Below the pieces are notes generated by a model, which was not told the DNA's origin, made no database searches, and saw nothing but the letters and a program-made list of their open reading frames with translations. The position numbers were made by a program, and so were the translations under genes. Shown here piece after piece: positions 9,167-19,688 of a stretch of DNA of 64,000 nt (within the stretch, counting starts at the first letter, position 1; each line of letters begins with the position of its first letter). Source of the DNA: Diphasiastrum complanatum (taxonomy: Eukaryota > Streptophyta > Lycopodiopsida > Lycopodiales > Lycopodiaceae); NCBI GenBank assembly GCA_029204225.1, contig MU831906.1:33290-97289 (forward strand), given 5' to 3'.

Positions 9167-12100
9167 TCATGTAGATGTCTCTCCGATTGTGAAAAAATGA
9201 TGTAAAGTATGCTGTGGCCCTACCACTAAATGAACTGCGTCTCTCTGTCTCCGAGAGGATGGTCGGAGGTGTCTATGTTGTCGTGAAGCTGTAGGCTGAG
9301 ACTTGTGGGCTGGCTGTATATCTGGTCGCCGACACTGTCTCTGCCGTCTATGTGAGGTGGCATTTGGAATCTCAGCCTCTCCATCGGAATCAGTATTCTC
9401 TTGCCTCTGTCTCTGGCGGGATAGACACTCATGTATGCTCAACTGTATCAAGGGGGAGGTGTCAGCGTCTAATCTTGCCCTACACAGGTCTACCATCTCC
9501 CGGATCATCAACGCAAGACATCTGGGGTCCTCATATGATATCAGGGTAGAGAGTGTGAATGGATGGTCCTGAAACAGGCAATAGTATCTCCCTCGAATCT
9601 CATAGTAGGCTGGGCACCTGAATAGAAAATGAAACTCATCCTCTATATCATGTAAATCACACATACTACAAATCCGAGCCTCTCTCGAGATGCCACTGTA
9701 TCTGCCAGTCTCAACGGCTAGCTGGTGAGAGGAAACCCGGAATTGACCCATCACTATCCGGGTCTGTGTGAGATACTGTCCACTAGGTATCTGGGTATGA
9801 TAGGGTACCCAGCAGGATCCAGGGATAGAAAATGTGCCCGATAAAACTCCGTCTTCACCCCAGACGAGCCCTGCCAAGTGCTCTGAAGATATGCCCTATA
9901 CAGATGTCCTCGAATATACTGATGGGTACCAGCTGGTAGATCCGAAATGTGAATGCTCAATGTGGAGAGGAGACGGCAGGCCTGGGAATACCACGAGAAT
10001 GAGTGTCCATCAGAATGTAGGTGCTGGGAGGACAACAAAGCTGCTGCCGCATAGTGTGTGCCTCTACCCTGAAGATCCTCCAGGCGCTGTATGAATGTGA
10101 CAATATGGAACAATGCCTCTATCTGAATAGGGGGGACAGCAAACTCCGCCAATATAATATGATGTGGTATAGAGGGCTTAGCCTGTATCATCCGAGATAG
10201 CATATGAACCTGAAGTCGTGAGATGCGCGCCCACTCGGTAGCCGTCAAGCCCGTACTCCATGTCTCTGATGCGTATAAAGCTGAAGGAACTATCATAGTG
10301 TCAAAGAGTCGACACTTACTAGTCGCATCTCTAATGTGTGAGCTGAAACATAGTCTCTCCAAATCTACCAGTGATGCATATCCCTTCCGTAACCGTGAAA
10401 ATGCCGCCTGTCGCATATTGAAAGTGGGACCAGATAATACCACGCCTAGGTATGTGTAAGAGTCAACTACCTCAAGTGGATGCTCCTCCCATAGAAGCAC
10501 TTGTCGCATCATGAAGGATCTGGAGGTGTTAAACACCATAACTTTGGTTTTGGCCACACTCACTGATAATCCCCACTGAGTACAAAAAGAGTGAAGTGCA
10601 TCAAGATGCCGCTGCAGACCTTCCCTCGTCTTCGAAAGCAAAACCACATCATCAGCATATAAAAGGATAGCGATAACAAGGTCACCCAATGTGCATCCCT
10701 CACCTCCCTCCATCTGTATAACCTGCTCAAGCTCATCTATATATAAACCAAAGAGTGTAGGAGAGAGAGGACATCCCTGCTTGACCCCGATGGTACTCTC
10801 TATCTCTGGTGATACAACTCCTGAAACTCGGATCCGGCCAATAACTCGTCTGTACAATGCCATAACTGCCTGTATGATGTCCTCCTGGAAGCCCCGGTCC
10901 CGAAGTCTCTGTATAAGTAAATGCCGAGGCACAGAGTCAAAGGCCTTGCGGAAATCCACAAAGCAACAATATACACGCTCTCTCCTGGCCTTAGCCTCCT
11001 CAATGATGGATCTCAAGGTGAAAATATGATCTGATGTAGTATATCCTGGTCTGAAACCTGCCTGACCTATGGCATACAGTGCTCTGGTATCCATCTCTGT
11101 ACTGATCTCTGACTGAAGAATAGAACCATAAACCTTGGCAAAGAGGTGGTTGATCATGATGGTACGATAGTTGTCGGCTTTCATTGGATCACCGCCTTTA
11201 TGGATAGGGTGAATAAGGTTTGTGGACCAAGGGGAAGGGAAACCGGATGTGATAGCGCGGTTAAAGAGGAAAGAGAGAAAGGGTGAGAGGATGTCAGCAG
11301 CTTGCTTCAAGAGTTCAGCTTCTAGATTATCAATATCTTTGAACTTATGCCGGTTTAAACGATCGATGGCGTCTTCGACTATGACTGGGGAGAATATATC
11401 AGAAGTACTTGTGTAAGGGTGTGTGGGAAGTGGGGGAGTGTTAGGTATAGTGTACAATGAGGTGGCGTAGGTTATCTGTGATCTGAGGTGGAGGGGCTCG
11501 TGGAAGGAATTTTGCCAAAAAGATCGCGATGAGGAGCTAAAGAGAAGGTCCATCATCTTCTTCCCTTGGCTGATTTCGTAAGTGATTTTCTTTTTTCGGG
11601 TGGTTCTACGATATACACGGGATAAGTCCCTTACCAGACGGGGAAGGTGGCAACGTGCATAAATCAAGTTCAGATGAAGCTGGTTACATTTGTGGTCATA
11701 CCAAGGGTTATGTGGTCGACTATAGTAGGCCATTATAAATGGCCAATCCATGAGCCTCGCCCAACTGAAGCATCTGCTCCCCATATGCAGTAACTGGACC
11801 CTCTGCATCTGCTGATCGTCGCTAGAGGCCAAGATCATCCCAGTTTAAAGCATGTATCCGCTGTGGATCATCCTCTGCTCTATGGAACTCTGTCTGCTTG
11901 GACCCAGTCCTGGCATTAAAGTCGCCAGCTAAAAGAATATAACCTCGCTCCTCATATCTGATGATGTCGAAAGAGATATCCATGTAAGGTGACTCCTCAT
12001 CTAATGTGAAAACGGATGTGTCCGGTGGAAAATAACAAATGGCCAGAAAGAGGTCACGGTCCAGTCCTATCAAAGTCCAGTCCACCCGAATCCAAATATA

Positions 12101-12376
12101 GCGGGCTCGCTCATCCGTATGCACCAACTCGACCCAAGGCCGAATAAAGTCGCGGACTAAGCAGGCCACCCCACCAGAACCCCGATCTGTCAATGCTCTC
12201 ATCGATCTCCGATGTGCAGAGTACCAACAAAAACCCGCAACAATCGGTAGACCTCTTTCCGGACTCTCATGTGTCTCAGTGAATAGTAAGAGGTCACCCT
12301 CCGCACAGAAATCTCTAAAATTGCCTGCAGTAGCTGAAGACTGAATGCCATTGTAGTTCCATAACCTCAACCACAA
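9167..12376 (-). pseudogene. LINE ORF2: AP endonuclease, reverse transcriptase, CCHC; broken
   Basis: The N-terminal part (12376-11822) shows the APE-type endonuclease motifs WNYNG, TETH and LAGDFNA. The frame then shifts near 11830. A deletion near 11716-11726 joins ..AIYNGLL to HNPWYD and removes the rest of the endonuclease, including the SDH motif still visible in copies A4, A5 and A6. A 694-codon frame (11838-9754) carries the RT, with FVDFRKAFDSVP, GVKQGCPLSPTLF and the catalytic YADD near 10640-10660. A second frameshift near 9770 precedes the CSMC...H....C zinc motif and a basic R/Q-rich tail. The enzyme would nick target DNA and copy the LINE RNA by target-primed reverse transcription. 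Confidence 0.85.
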
Positions 12377-12427
12377 TGCTCGAGAAAGACCCCTCGAACC
12401 GCTACCTAGTCCGAAGGGCCTTAATCC

Positions 12428-13589
12428 CTATTTGTCAGGGTTCGGAGGATCAATGTATCGAGTCCTGCCATCCCGATAAATTACCCTCTTCCCCAATGCC
12501 TTTGCCTCACTGAATGCTTTTTTCCGATCCACAACCTGCATAGGAGTGAGATCATCATCCATAAATATAAGTGTAAGCTTGGCCCTTAGTTTGAGGGTTG
12601 CCCGTCTCTCTTCCAAATTCGTGAAGCGAACTATGAGTGTAGAAGGGTCTCTCCTGGTTCTCCAAGCTCTATCCAACCCACCGGAGTGGTGGGAGAGTGT
12701 ACTTGAAAGAAAGCTGGCTGCTTCGTTCATTGGATCGTTGGTGTCTTCAACTCCGCGGACCCTAATATTTAGGGATTTGTATTCACGCATTTGTTCTTCG
12801 GATATGGTGGCTGAAATGACTCGGTTAAAGGATGATGTACCCTCCTTGGCATCCTCCTTGAACAGAGAAGCCCATGATTTCATCTCAGCCTTATGTTGCT
12901 CTATCTTCTCTTCCAATTCTTGAATCTTTGTAGGTTCTCCTTGTTTACTTATTGCTGCCTCCAAAGAAGTAATCCAAGTTAACATGATCTCTCGTTCAGC
13001 GGCCATAGATTGAATGATCGTTTGAAGCTGTCCCATTTCCTTTCGTAGAGAGGTGGATTTGTTTTTTATTTGTTCGATGTAAGAGAAAATGTATTGCTCA
13101 AATGACTTGGCAGGTGTATAGATCTCAGGTATCAAGAAAGAGGAGTGAGCAGGCAGAGGGCCAGGAGTATGGACATCCTTCACCTTAGTAAGGGGATCTA
13201 CAGCACTGGTGGACAACAAAGGATCTGTAGCGCTAGTGGAAGTGTCAGTGATGAAAGTACTGGAGGTGACCTGCTCAACGAAAGTGCCCTGCTCAACAGC
13301 GATGGAAGTGCCCTGATCAGCAGCGCTGGAGATGGAGCTGCCAGAAGCGATGCCCCTGTCAGTAGCGCTGGATATGGAGCTACCAGGTGCGATGGAGATG
13401 GAGCTGCCAGAAGCGAGGACAGCAGTGCCCCGTTCAGTAGCGATGGAGCAAGCGATCTGATCAGTAGCGATGGAGCAAACGATCTGGTCAGCAGCGATGG
13501 CAGGAGGCTGGTCAGCAGCGCTGGAGGAAGTACTAGAGCAAGGTGGAGAAGGGGGGGAGTGACCCCCCCCCCCCCCCCTTGCGTGCCAT
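12428..13589 (-). pseudogene. LINE ORF1 protein with repetitive N-terminus
   Basis: The conserved part (13219-12428) has a long coiled coil and a LNIRVRG..FIDDD-type C-terminal domain ending YRDGRTRYIDPPNPDK, like LINE-1-type ORF1 proteins. The same frame stays open upstream to about 13560 through imperfect repeats of an S/A/T/D-Q-G pattern (units such as SSAADQGTS, IATDQI). The ATG at 13589 (M-A-R-K-G) is separated from that frame by a run of 16 C (13563-13578) and is out of frame by one base. It is probably a slippage-damaged start. Confidence 0.65.
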
Positions 13590-13652
13590 GAGATGGGCTG
13601 GACTAGGCGCTGGCCCTAGAACGAGCTAGACAGCCATCGCTGCCTCCATCGC

Positions 13653-13667
13653 GAGAGAGAGAGAGAG
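13653..13667. repeat. (GA)7 tract, the (CT)n tail of LINE fragment A3
   Basis: The short pure GA run separates the 5' end of LINE A2 from the CTTTATTAACGTC 3' terminus of the next LINE. Confidence 0.85.
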
Positions 13668-13985
13668 CTTTATTAACGTCTTTTGATACCAAACGGCATA
13701 TAAGACCGAATAAATGCATCTCAAGTATGATAGATACTGAAAGGAGCATGTAAATGTCTCCATAAACAAACAACTACTAGCTAAAATAATTGGTCTATCA
13801 AGACTAGATAAAAAACTCTAGAATCTCTCAAATGCTCTAAAATGCTAATGGACATGGAAGTCCGAAACATGAGGTGTCATATAACTAATTGTACAATAAA
13901 AATGCTCCTCTGACTCCACCTCACCTAATGTGCACATCTGACAAAGTCTGCTCATATGAGGGATGCTGTCAGACTCCCTCTCTGA
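13668..13985 (-). mobile_element. LINE A3: 5'-truncated 3' fragment
   Basis: The 3' terminus matches LINE A1 (GACGTTAATAAAG). Upstream on the minus strand near 13890-13960 a degraded LCQMC....EVESEEHF block matches the zinc-motif region of LINE ORF2 at about 51690. The rest of ORF2 is missing. Confidence 0.6.
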
Positions 13986-14623
13986 TCTTCTCTTCAAACC
14001 TTGCTAATTTCCTGCACATACAAGCATCAAGTTACTTCTAACACAAGATGGAGCTGGATGCCTTGTCTCCTCCCAGCCTTTGCTACATAGATTATGATCC
14101 GGAATGCCTCTCTCTAGGCTCACTTATCCAAAATCCTCAAGCACGCCTTAACCCTGACCCTTCCTAAATCTCGACACATAGCCAACTCCATGCACTGTCG
14201 ACACTTGCCACTTGGCAGTACCCTGACACATAGGCAAGTGAGTAGGTTGACATGTGTCACTCATCCATTGGACCAAGTGTCCCAGTGAACATGTGACACG
14301 TGTCATGTTTGACTGGTCAACCCTGACATGTGTCACTCATTCACTGGACCAAGTGTCCCAGTGAGCATATGACATGTGTCACATTGACTAGTCAACTCTC
14401 TTACTTTTTAGGAGGTCAGTGCAGCCAGTACCCTATACCCAAGCAACATGCGACTTTGAGGCTCAAAAACATCATTAGCAACTTTATTTACATTTCTGTT
14501 ACAAAGGTCACCACAGGCCGGTGACTTGGCCATTTTTGTATTTACAAGAAGTACATCTATAAGTAAAACAGTAAACAACCGGGATTGGGAGTAAAAGCTG
14601 TAACAGATGCCCTAGAATCGTCC

Positions 14624-14626
<3 letters not shown>
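13986..14626. other. Non-coding stretch between LINE fragments
   Basis: No coding frame is recognised. It contains the tandem pair described separately at 14253-14400. CACTTGGCAG and similar words recall the chromovirus LTRs, but the match is too short for assignment. Confidence 0.4.
14253..14400. repeat. Tandem pair of ~73-bp units rich in TGACATGTGTCA
   Basis: Two near-identical units read GACATGTGTCACTCAT, then TGGACCAAGTGTCCCAGTGA, then a GACTGGTCAA / GACTAGTCAA block. The first contains the palindrome TGACACGTGTCA. Possibly enhancer-like repeats from an LTR. Confidence 0.7.

Positions 14627-14686
<60 letters not shown>
14627..14686. repeat. (GA)30 tract, the (CT)n tail of LINE A4
   Basis: This pure 60-bp run is followed by AGCAGAAGAAGAAG and the LINE 3' terminus AAATTATATTAATG. 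Confidence 0.95.
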
Positions 14687-14688
<2 letters not shown>

Positions 14689-16521
14689 CAGAAGAAGAAG
14701 AAATTATATTAATGTTTGTTGGGTGCCCAAGGGGCACATAAGACAAAAGAAATAAGTACATATCTCGTAGGAGCACTGTCCATGTCGGACAACATAAAAA
14801 TCGCTAGTCTAAGTGGAAAAACAATATAGAAATCTCTCTGGCTAGTCAAAAGACACATCAAATATAGAATCATAAAAAGCATATAAGAGCTTAACCTCCA
14901 GCTCTGAAGAGGGTACAGTTGCTAGAGCTTAACTGCCTGCTCTGCTGAGGAAAGTAAAAAGGAAGAATAAAATATCAATCTCGGAAGAAGCTGTGATCCG
15001 TGGCTGGTGTCAAGGAGCTCTGGTAGCTCTGGAGGCTCGTGTAGATTTGGCAGGAGGTGGTGGCTGAGCACGCTGGGCCTTCGCCCTCACTAGTATGATT
15101 GTCTCGTCATTTGATAGGTCATCGCGCTCACGCTTCTGATCATAATCAGTAGTACCCTCCGAAGGTACCAAAGAGGCTCTTAACATAAGCATCTCTTGTA
15201 GTAAAAGGCCGACACATCTGGGATCCTGATACTCCAAAAAGGTACTGAGGGTAATGGGGGTGTCCCGTTAAACATCTCTCGCAATAATAAACCAACACAT
15301 CTCGCATCTGAGAAGGCAAGGAAAGAAGCAAGTGTAAGTGGAGTATCTCTGTATAAGCAATGGTATCTGCCTCTGATCTCATAGTAGGCTGGGCATCGGA
15401 AAATAAAATGGAACTCATCCTCAATCTCCTGTAAAGAGCAGCACTGACAAATCCGTAGCGGTCGAGGTGTGTCTGTGTATCTGCCTGTCTCAATAGCAAG
15501 CTGGTGAGAAGAGACCCTAAACTGACCAAGACGGTAACGCAGGCCGAAAGATAACGTCTGAGACAAATAACCCGGTCGAATGGGAAGCCCGTAAACATCC
15601 AGCAAAAATGAAGCTTGACCTGTGCTGGATCTGGGTGAGACCACACTGTGCTGATGTAAGCTCTGTAAATTTGCTGGCGGATATATGCGTGTGTCCCATT
15701 TGGGAGATGAGATATAGATAAACCCCACCTACTCAAAAGGTCAGAAACACACTGAAACCATGAGGACTTAGCTTGCTGATTAGCTAGAGTGTGAGAAGAT
15801 GTGAAAGCTGTAGCAACATATTTGGATGAATCAAGCTCCGAGACTCTATGAATGAATGTGATAATCTGAAATATACTAAGCATAAGGATCTGCAAACTTG
15901 AAATATCACTCCAAGTGGACAACCATGGACGGGGTAAAGAGGGTGAATTCTGAAGGGCGTGGGGAAAGAGAAATGGAAAGAGAGTTAACTGTATAAAGCT
16001 TAGTAGCATAATTTATCCATGATTCAATAGCAATAGGAGCGGGTTTATAAGGGTTTTTAGAGAACATCCGCCAAAAGAAATGGGAGGATGGGGAGGCAAT
16101 AGCATCAACAAGTTTTTGTCCCAAGGACTGGAGATAAGCTGTCTTTTCTTTTCAGAGTCACTTTGTGATATTCTCTTTGTTTCAAGGCTAGGGTGCGAGG
16201 AGAGTGGTATCTAGCGTATACAACTTGTTTAAGCAATGAGAAGCACTCTGTATCATACCATTTGTTGTGAGTGCGTTTATGCGAAGGGAAGGTTTTCGAA
16301 GGATAGGTAGTATTGGCAGATTGCAAAAGAGACTGAGATAAAAAGATAGCTTGTTGGTCAACTGAGGAGGTGAAGGGGAAGTCTTGGAGAAAAGTAACTC
16401 GGTGTAAAGGGGGAAACCAGATGGAGAGAAAACCGGGCGATGGTGATGAGTGGGACGGTGTGTTGTGACTGTGGTACTATGATGACCAAGGGATAGAAGT
16501 AGGAGGGAGTGATCCGAAATG

Positions 16522-16524
<3 letters not shown>
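14687..16524 (-). mobile_element. LINE A4: truncated, RT domain deleted
   Basis: The 3' UTR (14687-15009) has the shared terminus reading CATTAATATAA on the element strand. The coding part begins at 16524 in the endonuclease (ISDHSLLL) and is cut there exactly at the next element's (CT)n. The reverse transcriptase is deleted. Confidence 0.75.
15010..16524 (-). pseudogene. LINE ORF2 remnant (endonuclease end, linker, C-terminal zinc motif)
   Basis: In order: the SDH-containing end of the endonuclease, the HNKWYD..FSLLKQVVYAR linker and FFWRMF block, then near 15910 a junction that jumps over the whole RT palm to IFQIITFIHRVSELD and HAYIRQQIYRAY. The CQCC....EFHFIFRC zinc motif follows (about 15425). 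An internal tandem duplication of roughly 90 bp near 15190-15330 repeats the DARCVGLLLREM / DPRCVGLLLQEM segment. Several frame changes occur. Clearly non-functional. Confidence 0.7.

Positions 16525-16614
<90 letters not shown>
16525..16614. repeat. (GA)45 tract, the (CT)n tail of LINE A5
   Basis: This pure 90-bp run is followed by two and a half ATTAGA units and the LINE terminus ATTATATTAATGTC. On the left it cuts the endonuclease frame of LINE A4. Confidence 0.95.
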
Positions 16615-16617
<3 letters not shown>

Positions 16618-18450
16618 AGAATTAGAATTATTATATTAATGTCTGTCAAGTACCCGGGGGCACATAAGACAAGTAGAAAATACATCAAAAAAGGAGCATT
16701 GTCCACGTAGGACTTATTCCTAACAGCTAAACCAACACTAGAAAACAGAGAGAAAAACAAAGCTTAACCTCCAGCTCTGTTGAGGGTACAATATCAGTAG
16801 CTTAACCACCAGCTACACAGAGGGAAAGAGAAAACTGAAATAAGTTAGCTAACTAGCTAAGTGGATATAAAAAACTGCATGATATGGTGAGAAGCAGTAT
16901 GTGGTAACCATGAGAGTGTCTAAGCGTCTCCAAAGCTATAATAAAGAAAAAATGTCTAGTACAATCTAAGCTGAGTACATAAATGAGAAAGCCTATGCAT
17001 AAAAGTCAAGTGTGTCCATGTCAAGATGTCAGGTCTGTGTTGGTGCTGTAGAAGGATGTAATTCGAGATGTAACATCGAGAAGCACTGGGACTCGATGGC
17101 GTCATCTATGAGCATGAACATGTGTAGTGCGTCTCTGTATAGGAGGTCTGTCGTGGTCGCCTGAGGCTGGGTGGTGCGTCGTCTCTGCGTCTTGGGAATG
17201 TTGTCGTAATCCCTGTCAGTCATGTCTGCATCAGGACGTGGTCTCCTTCGTGAGAAGAAGGATGTAATCTAAGACTGTGTGTCTGGATAAGCATGCTGAG
17301 TTGTCTGGCATAGGTCCTGTCGCAGGAGGGACATCTCATGTATCATAAGTGCCACACAGCGGGGGTCCTCGTATGAGATAAGGGACCGTAGTGTAGATGG
17401 TGTCTGATAAAAAAGGCAATGGTATCGCCCTCTGATCTCGTAGTAAACTGGACATGTGAATAAGAATCCCTCAATGACTCTCTCAAGCTCATCGATATAT
17501 AGCCCAAACAGGGTTGGAGATAGAGAACAACCCTGTTTCACGCCAATGGTACTCCAAATATGATCTGAGATGCCGGTGTCACTCCGAAAACAGCCAAGGA
17601 CGAGCTGCAGGAAGGAGATGTGTGTCATGAGATCTAGCTTGGGTGACTTGGAGATGAAGAGAAGGACACTCGACGTCAAACCAGGGAGGTCGGACAGGGT
17701 GTGGCGAAGTGGGTGGACGTTGATGTGGTTTAGAGGGAAAGGAGAAGGATGCAACAGTATGGAGAAAGTGGTAAGGAAGATGGCATGTGTTTCCAATGGT
17801 GTGCGGTGTGGAAAATGACAAAGAAATGAGCTGACAGCCTCCTGATATGTCGGGATGTGGGAATGATCAAAAGTGTACTTGGGTGCTCGAGGAATAAGTG
17901 GAGTAATGGGTGGACGGGAAATTGGGATGGATCCCATACTGAAGGATAGGAAGGAGTGATCGGAGAGGGTAGTGGGAAGAATGTGGGAAACAAACATAAG
18001 GGGGATAAAAGCTGGTGATCCCATGAGATAGTCGACAACACTGTGTCCTCCGCTGTGTGGGTGGCAAGTGAATTTGCTAGAGTGTGGCCAACAAGCTAAG
18101 CCATTATAAATGGCCAACTCGTGAGCTTCACTCATTTGTAGAAGGTACTCACCGTAGCTCATGATAGGGCCCATCCTGTCCTTTGAGGCCTTGATGATAC
18201 CAATGTCCTTGCAATCAATAGCTCGTGTGCGTAATGTATCAGTAGTGTCATGAAAGTCCACCTGTCTGGTAGCAGTCCTAGCATTATAGTCGCCAGTGAG
18301 AAGGACATAGCCCGATCTGTAAATCTGACAATGTCTGCTGAGAGATCAGCATAAGGAGAGCCTGATCCGTCCGCAAAGGAGGAGGACTCTGGAGGGAAGT
18401 AACATGCGGCAATAAAGAGATCTCTATCCAAACCAATATCTCGTCCGGTG
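16615..18450 (-). mobile_element. LINE A5: internally deleted copy
   Basis: 3' UTR at 16615-17028, coding remnants at 17029-18450. The 5' side starts inside the endonuclease (DIGLDRDLF), joined directly to an unrelated position of another LINE copy (LLPTHAQH) near 18445-18450. There is no microsatellite at that 5' junction. Confidence 0.7.
17029..18450 (-). pseudogene. LINE ORF2 with two internal deletions, 330-aa fused frame
   Basis: Endonuclease pieces come first (GLDRDLFIAACYFPP, a frame change, then LAIYNGL and TLSDHSFLSF). From 18261 to 17269 one frame stays open for 330 codons. It runs from the endonuclease end through the linker, jumps near 17595 into the RT block IGVKQGCSLSPTLFGLYIDELE, then jumps near 17462 to the zinc-motif segment FLFTCPVYYEIRGRY. 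The catalytic YADD lies in the deleted part. The C-terminal Q/R/T-rich tail continues at 17223-17029. Confidence 0.7.
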
Positions 18451-18527
18451 TTGTGCATGAGTGGGAAGTAGCTTGAGACGCTGTATATATGTGATGGGAC
18501 GGAAGATGGCATCGAGCTGTAGAGGTG
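18451..18527 (-). mobile_element. LINE A6, downstream piece left of the chromovirus
   Basis: On the minus strand it encodes PLQLDAIFRPITYIQRLKLL, which continues directly from the VEFVVPP at 24843 onward once the inserted gypsy is skipped. The homologous uninterrupted passage is at about 51210-51300. Confidence 0.8.
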
Positions 18528-18885
18528 TGTTACGAGCTCGTAACCAGTGCCAAACCCTAGAGAACACAGATAGGTCAGATACCACAGTCAGGGTCGTGTC
18601 CAGTGTACATGACCAACAGGGCAAGACAGTGTGAGTAGTGTGCCCCAGCACGGTCCATAGCTATGGCGGGCCTAACACAGCCTAGGGACCCTGTCAGCAG
18701 GATAGGGCCCCCAGTTGGGTCCCGACGTGCAGTCGGCCACGTCAGTGCCACATGGCCGACACTTGGCAGTTGCATGCTACCAGTCCTCACACTGGGCTAG
18801 GAGGGGCTTACTCTATATCAGGGAGTAGGCAAGGTTGGGTGGATCAGTTAGTGTTTGCCCTACTGTGGTGTTAGGATCTATTACA
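18528..18885 (+). repeat. 5' LTR of chromovirus B1
   Basis: It begins TGTTACGAGC and ends TCTATTACA. It differs from the 3' LTR at an A/C in the AACACAGATAGG region and an A/T in CCTAACACAG. It should drive and terminate the element transcript. Confidence 0.95.
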
Positions 18886-18886
18886 C

Positions 18887-18899
18887 TGGTATCAGAGCC
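18887..18899 (+). other. PBS of chromovirus B1
   Basis: TGGTATCAGAGCC, complementary to initiator tRNA-Met, lies one base after the LTR. Confidence 0.92.
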
Positions 18900-19688
18900 A
18901 TCTCCATCCTAGGGAGTTTAGGACAGCAGTAGAGAAAGCTATCAGAAGATAGGAAGTGTTTCTCAGATTCTCAGAGAGGAATAGAGGAGGAGGATCGCTG
19001 TAGGAGCAGCCTTCAAACTTCTGATTTCCACTGAGAAATCACAGTAGCAAGGAGTTAGATTCCAAGTGTAGGTAACTCGCTGAAAAAACAGCTGTTTTTC
19101 ACTGAGTTCAGAGGATTCTCTATAGTTTTCCCAGCGAAATTACAGTAGGAAGAAGCCAGCACCTCCATCGCTGTACAGTCAGAGACCTACATCCGATTTC
19201 CAGGGAAAAAGTCACTGGTTCTCAGCGAGTTGGAAGCCAAAAAAGAGGAGCAGGGCCAGCGCTGCCAGTGCTTCTGAAAATCTGGTTTTTCAACAAGTTT
19301 TTGGGCCCCAACGTCAGAGATTTGGAGCAAGAGGATTCCTACCAGATCAGCGAGTAGGAGACTTCTGAAATTTCAGAACTCAGAAGGGTTTTTGGACTTC
19401 AGATTTGCCTTTTTGTGGACAAGTTGGATTGCAATCAGACCAGCGAGCTACTATCCTCAAAAAACCGGGAAATTTAGTACCGTTTTGAAGCCTCAAACTG
19501 GCATTTTTCGGAACAGCAGGTCTGAAATCTTGGGGAAAAGAGCTGAAAGGGTTCCTCTTCATTCTTTCTTTGGAAGTACAGTCCTCAGAAACAGCTAAGT
19601 CATCTTTCCTTTCCCTTGTACAGTTGTAAATTAGTCTTTTAGACTTTTTTCCTTCAGAAGTTAAGGTAGCTCTCTTTCAGTTTCGAAG
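18900..19688 (+). other. Untranslated leader of chromovirus B1
   Basis: About 790 bp lie between PBS and the gag start. It has recurrent short motifs such as CAGCGAG and CCAGCGCTGCCAG. The same kind of leader, with AGCGCT palindromes, precedes gag in the second copy at 44705-45462. Confidence 0.75.

Larger units (their letters stand above)
9003..13652 (-). mobile_element. LINE A2: near full-length non-LTR retrotransposon, 4.65 kb
   Basis: Order on the minus strand: 5' end next to (CT)n at 13652, ORF1 (to 12428), ORF2 with endonuclease, reverse transcriptase and a C-terminal C-x2-C-x9-H-x4-C motif (12376-9167), then a 3' UTR ending ATTAATAAAGAT plus (CT)36. ORF2 has two frameshifts and lacks the C-terminal part of the endonuclease, so the copy is dead. 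It remains the best reference copy in the window. Confidence 0.85.

Noticed and set aside
13145-13591. Plus-strand serine/aspartate-repeat frame
   Set aside because: It is antisense to the repetitive ORF1 N-terminus, which fits the LINE structure better.
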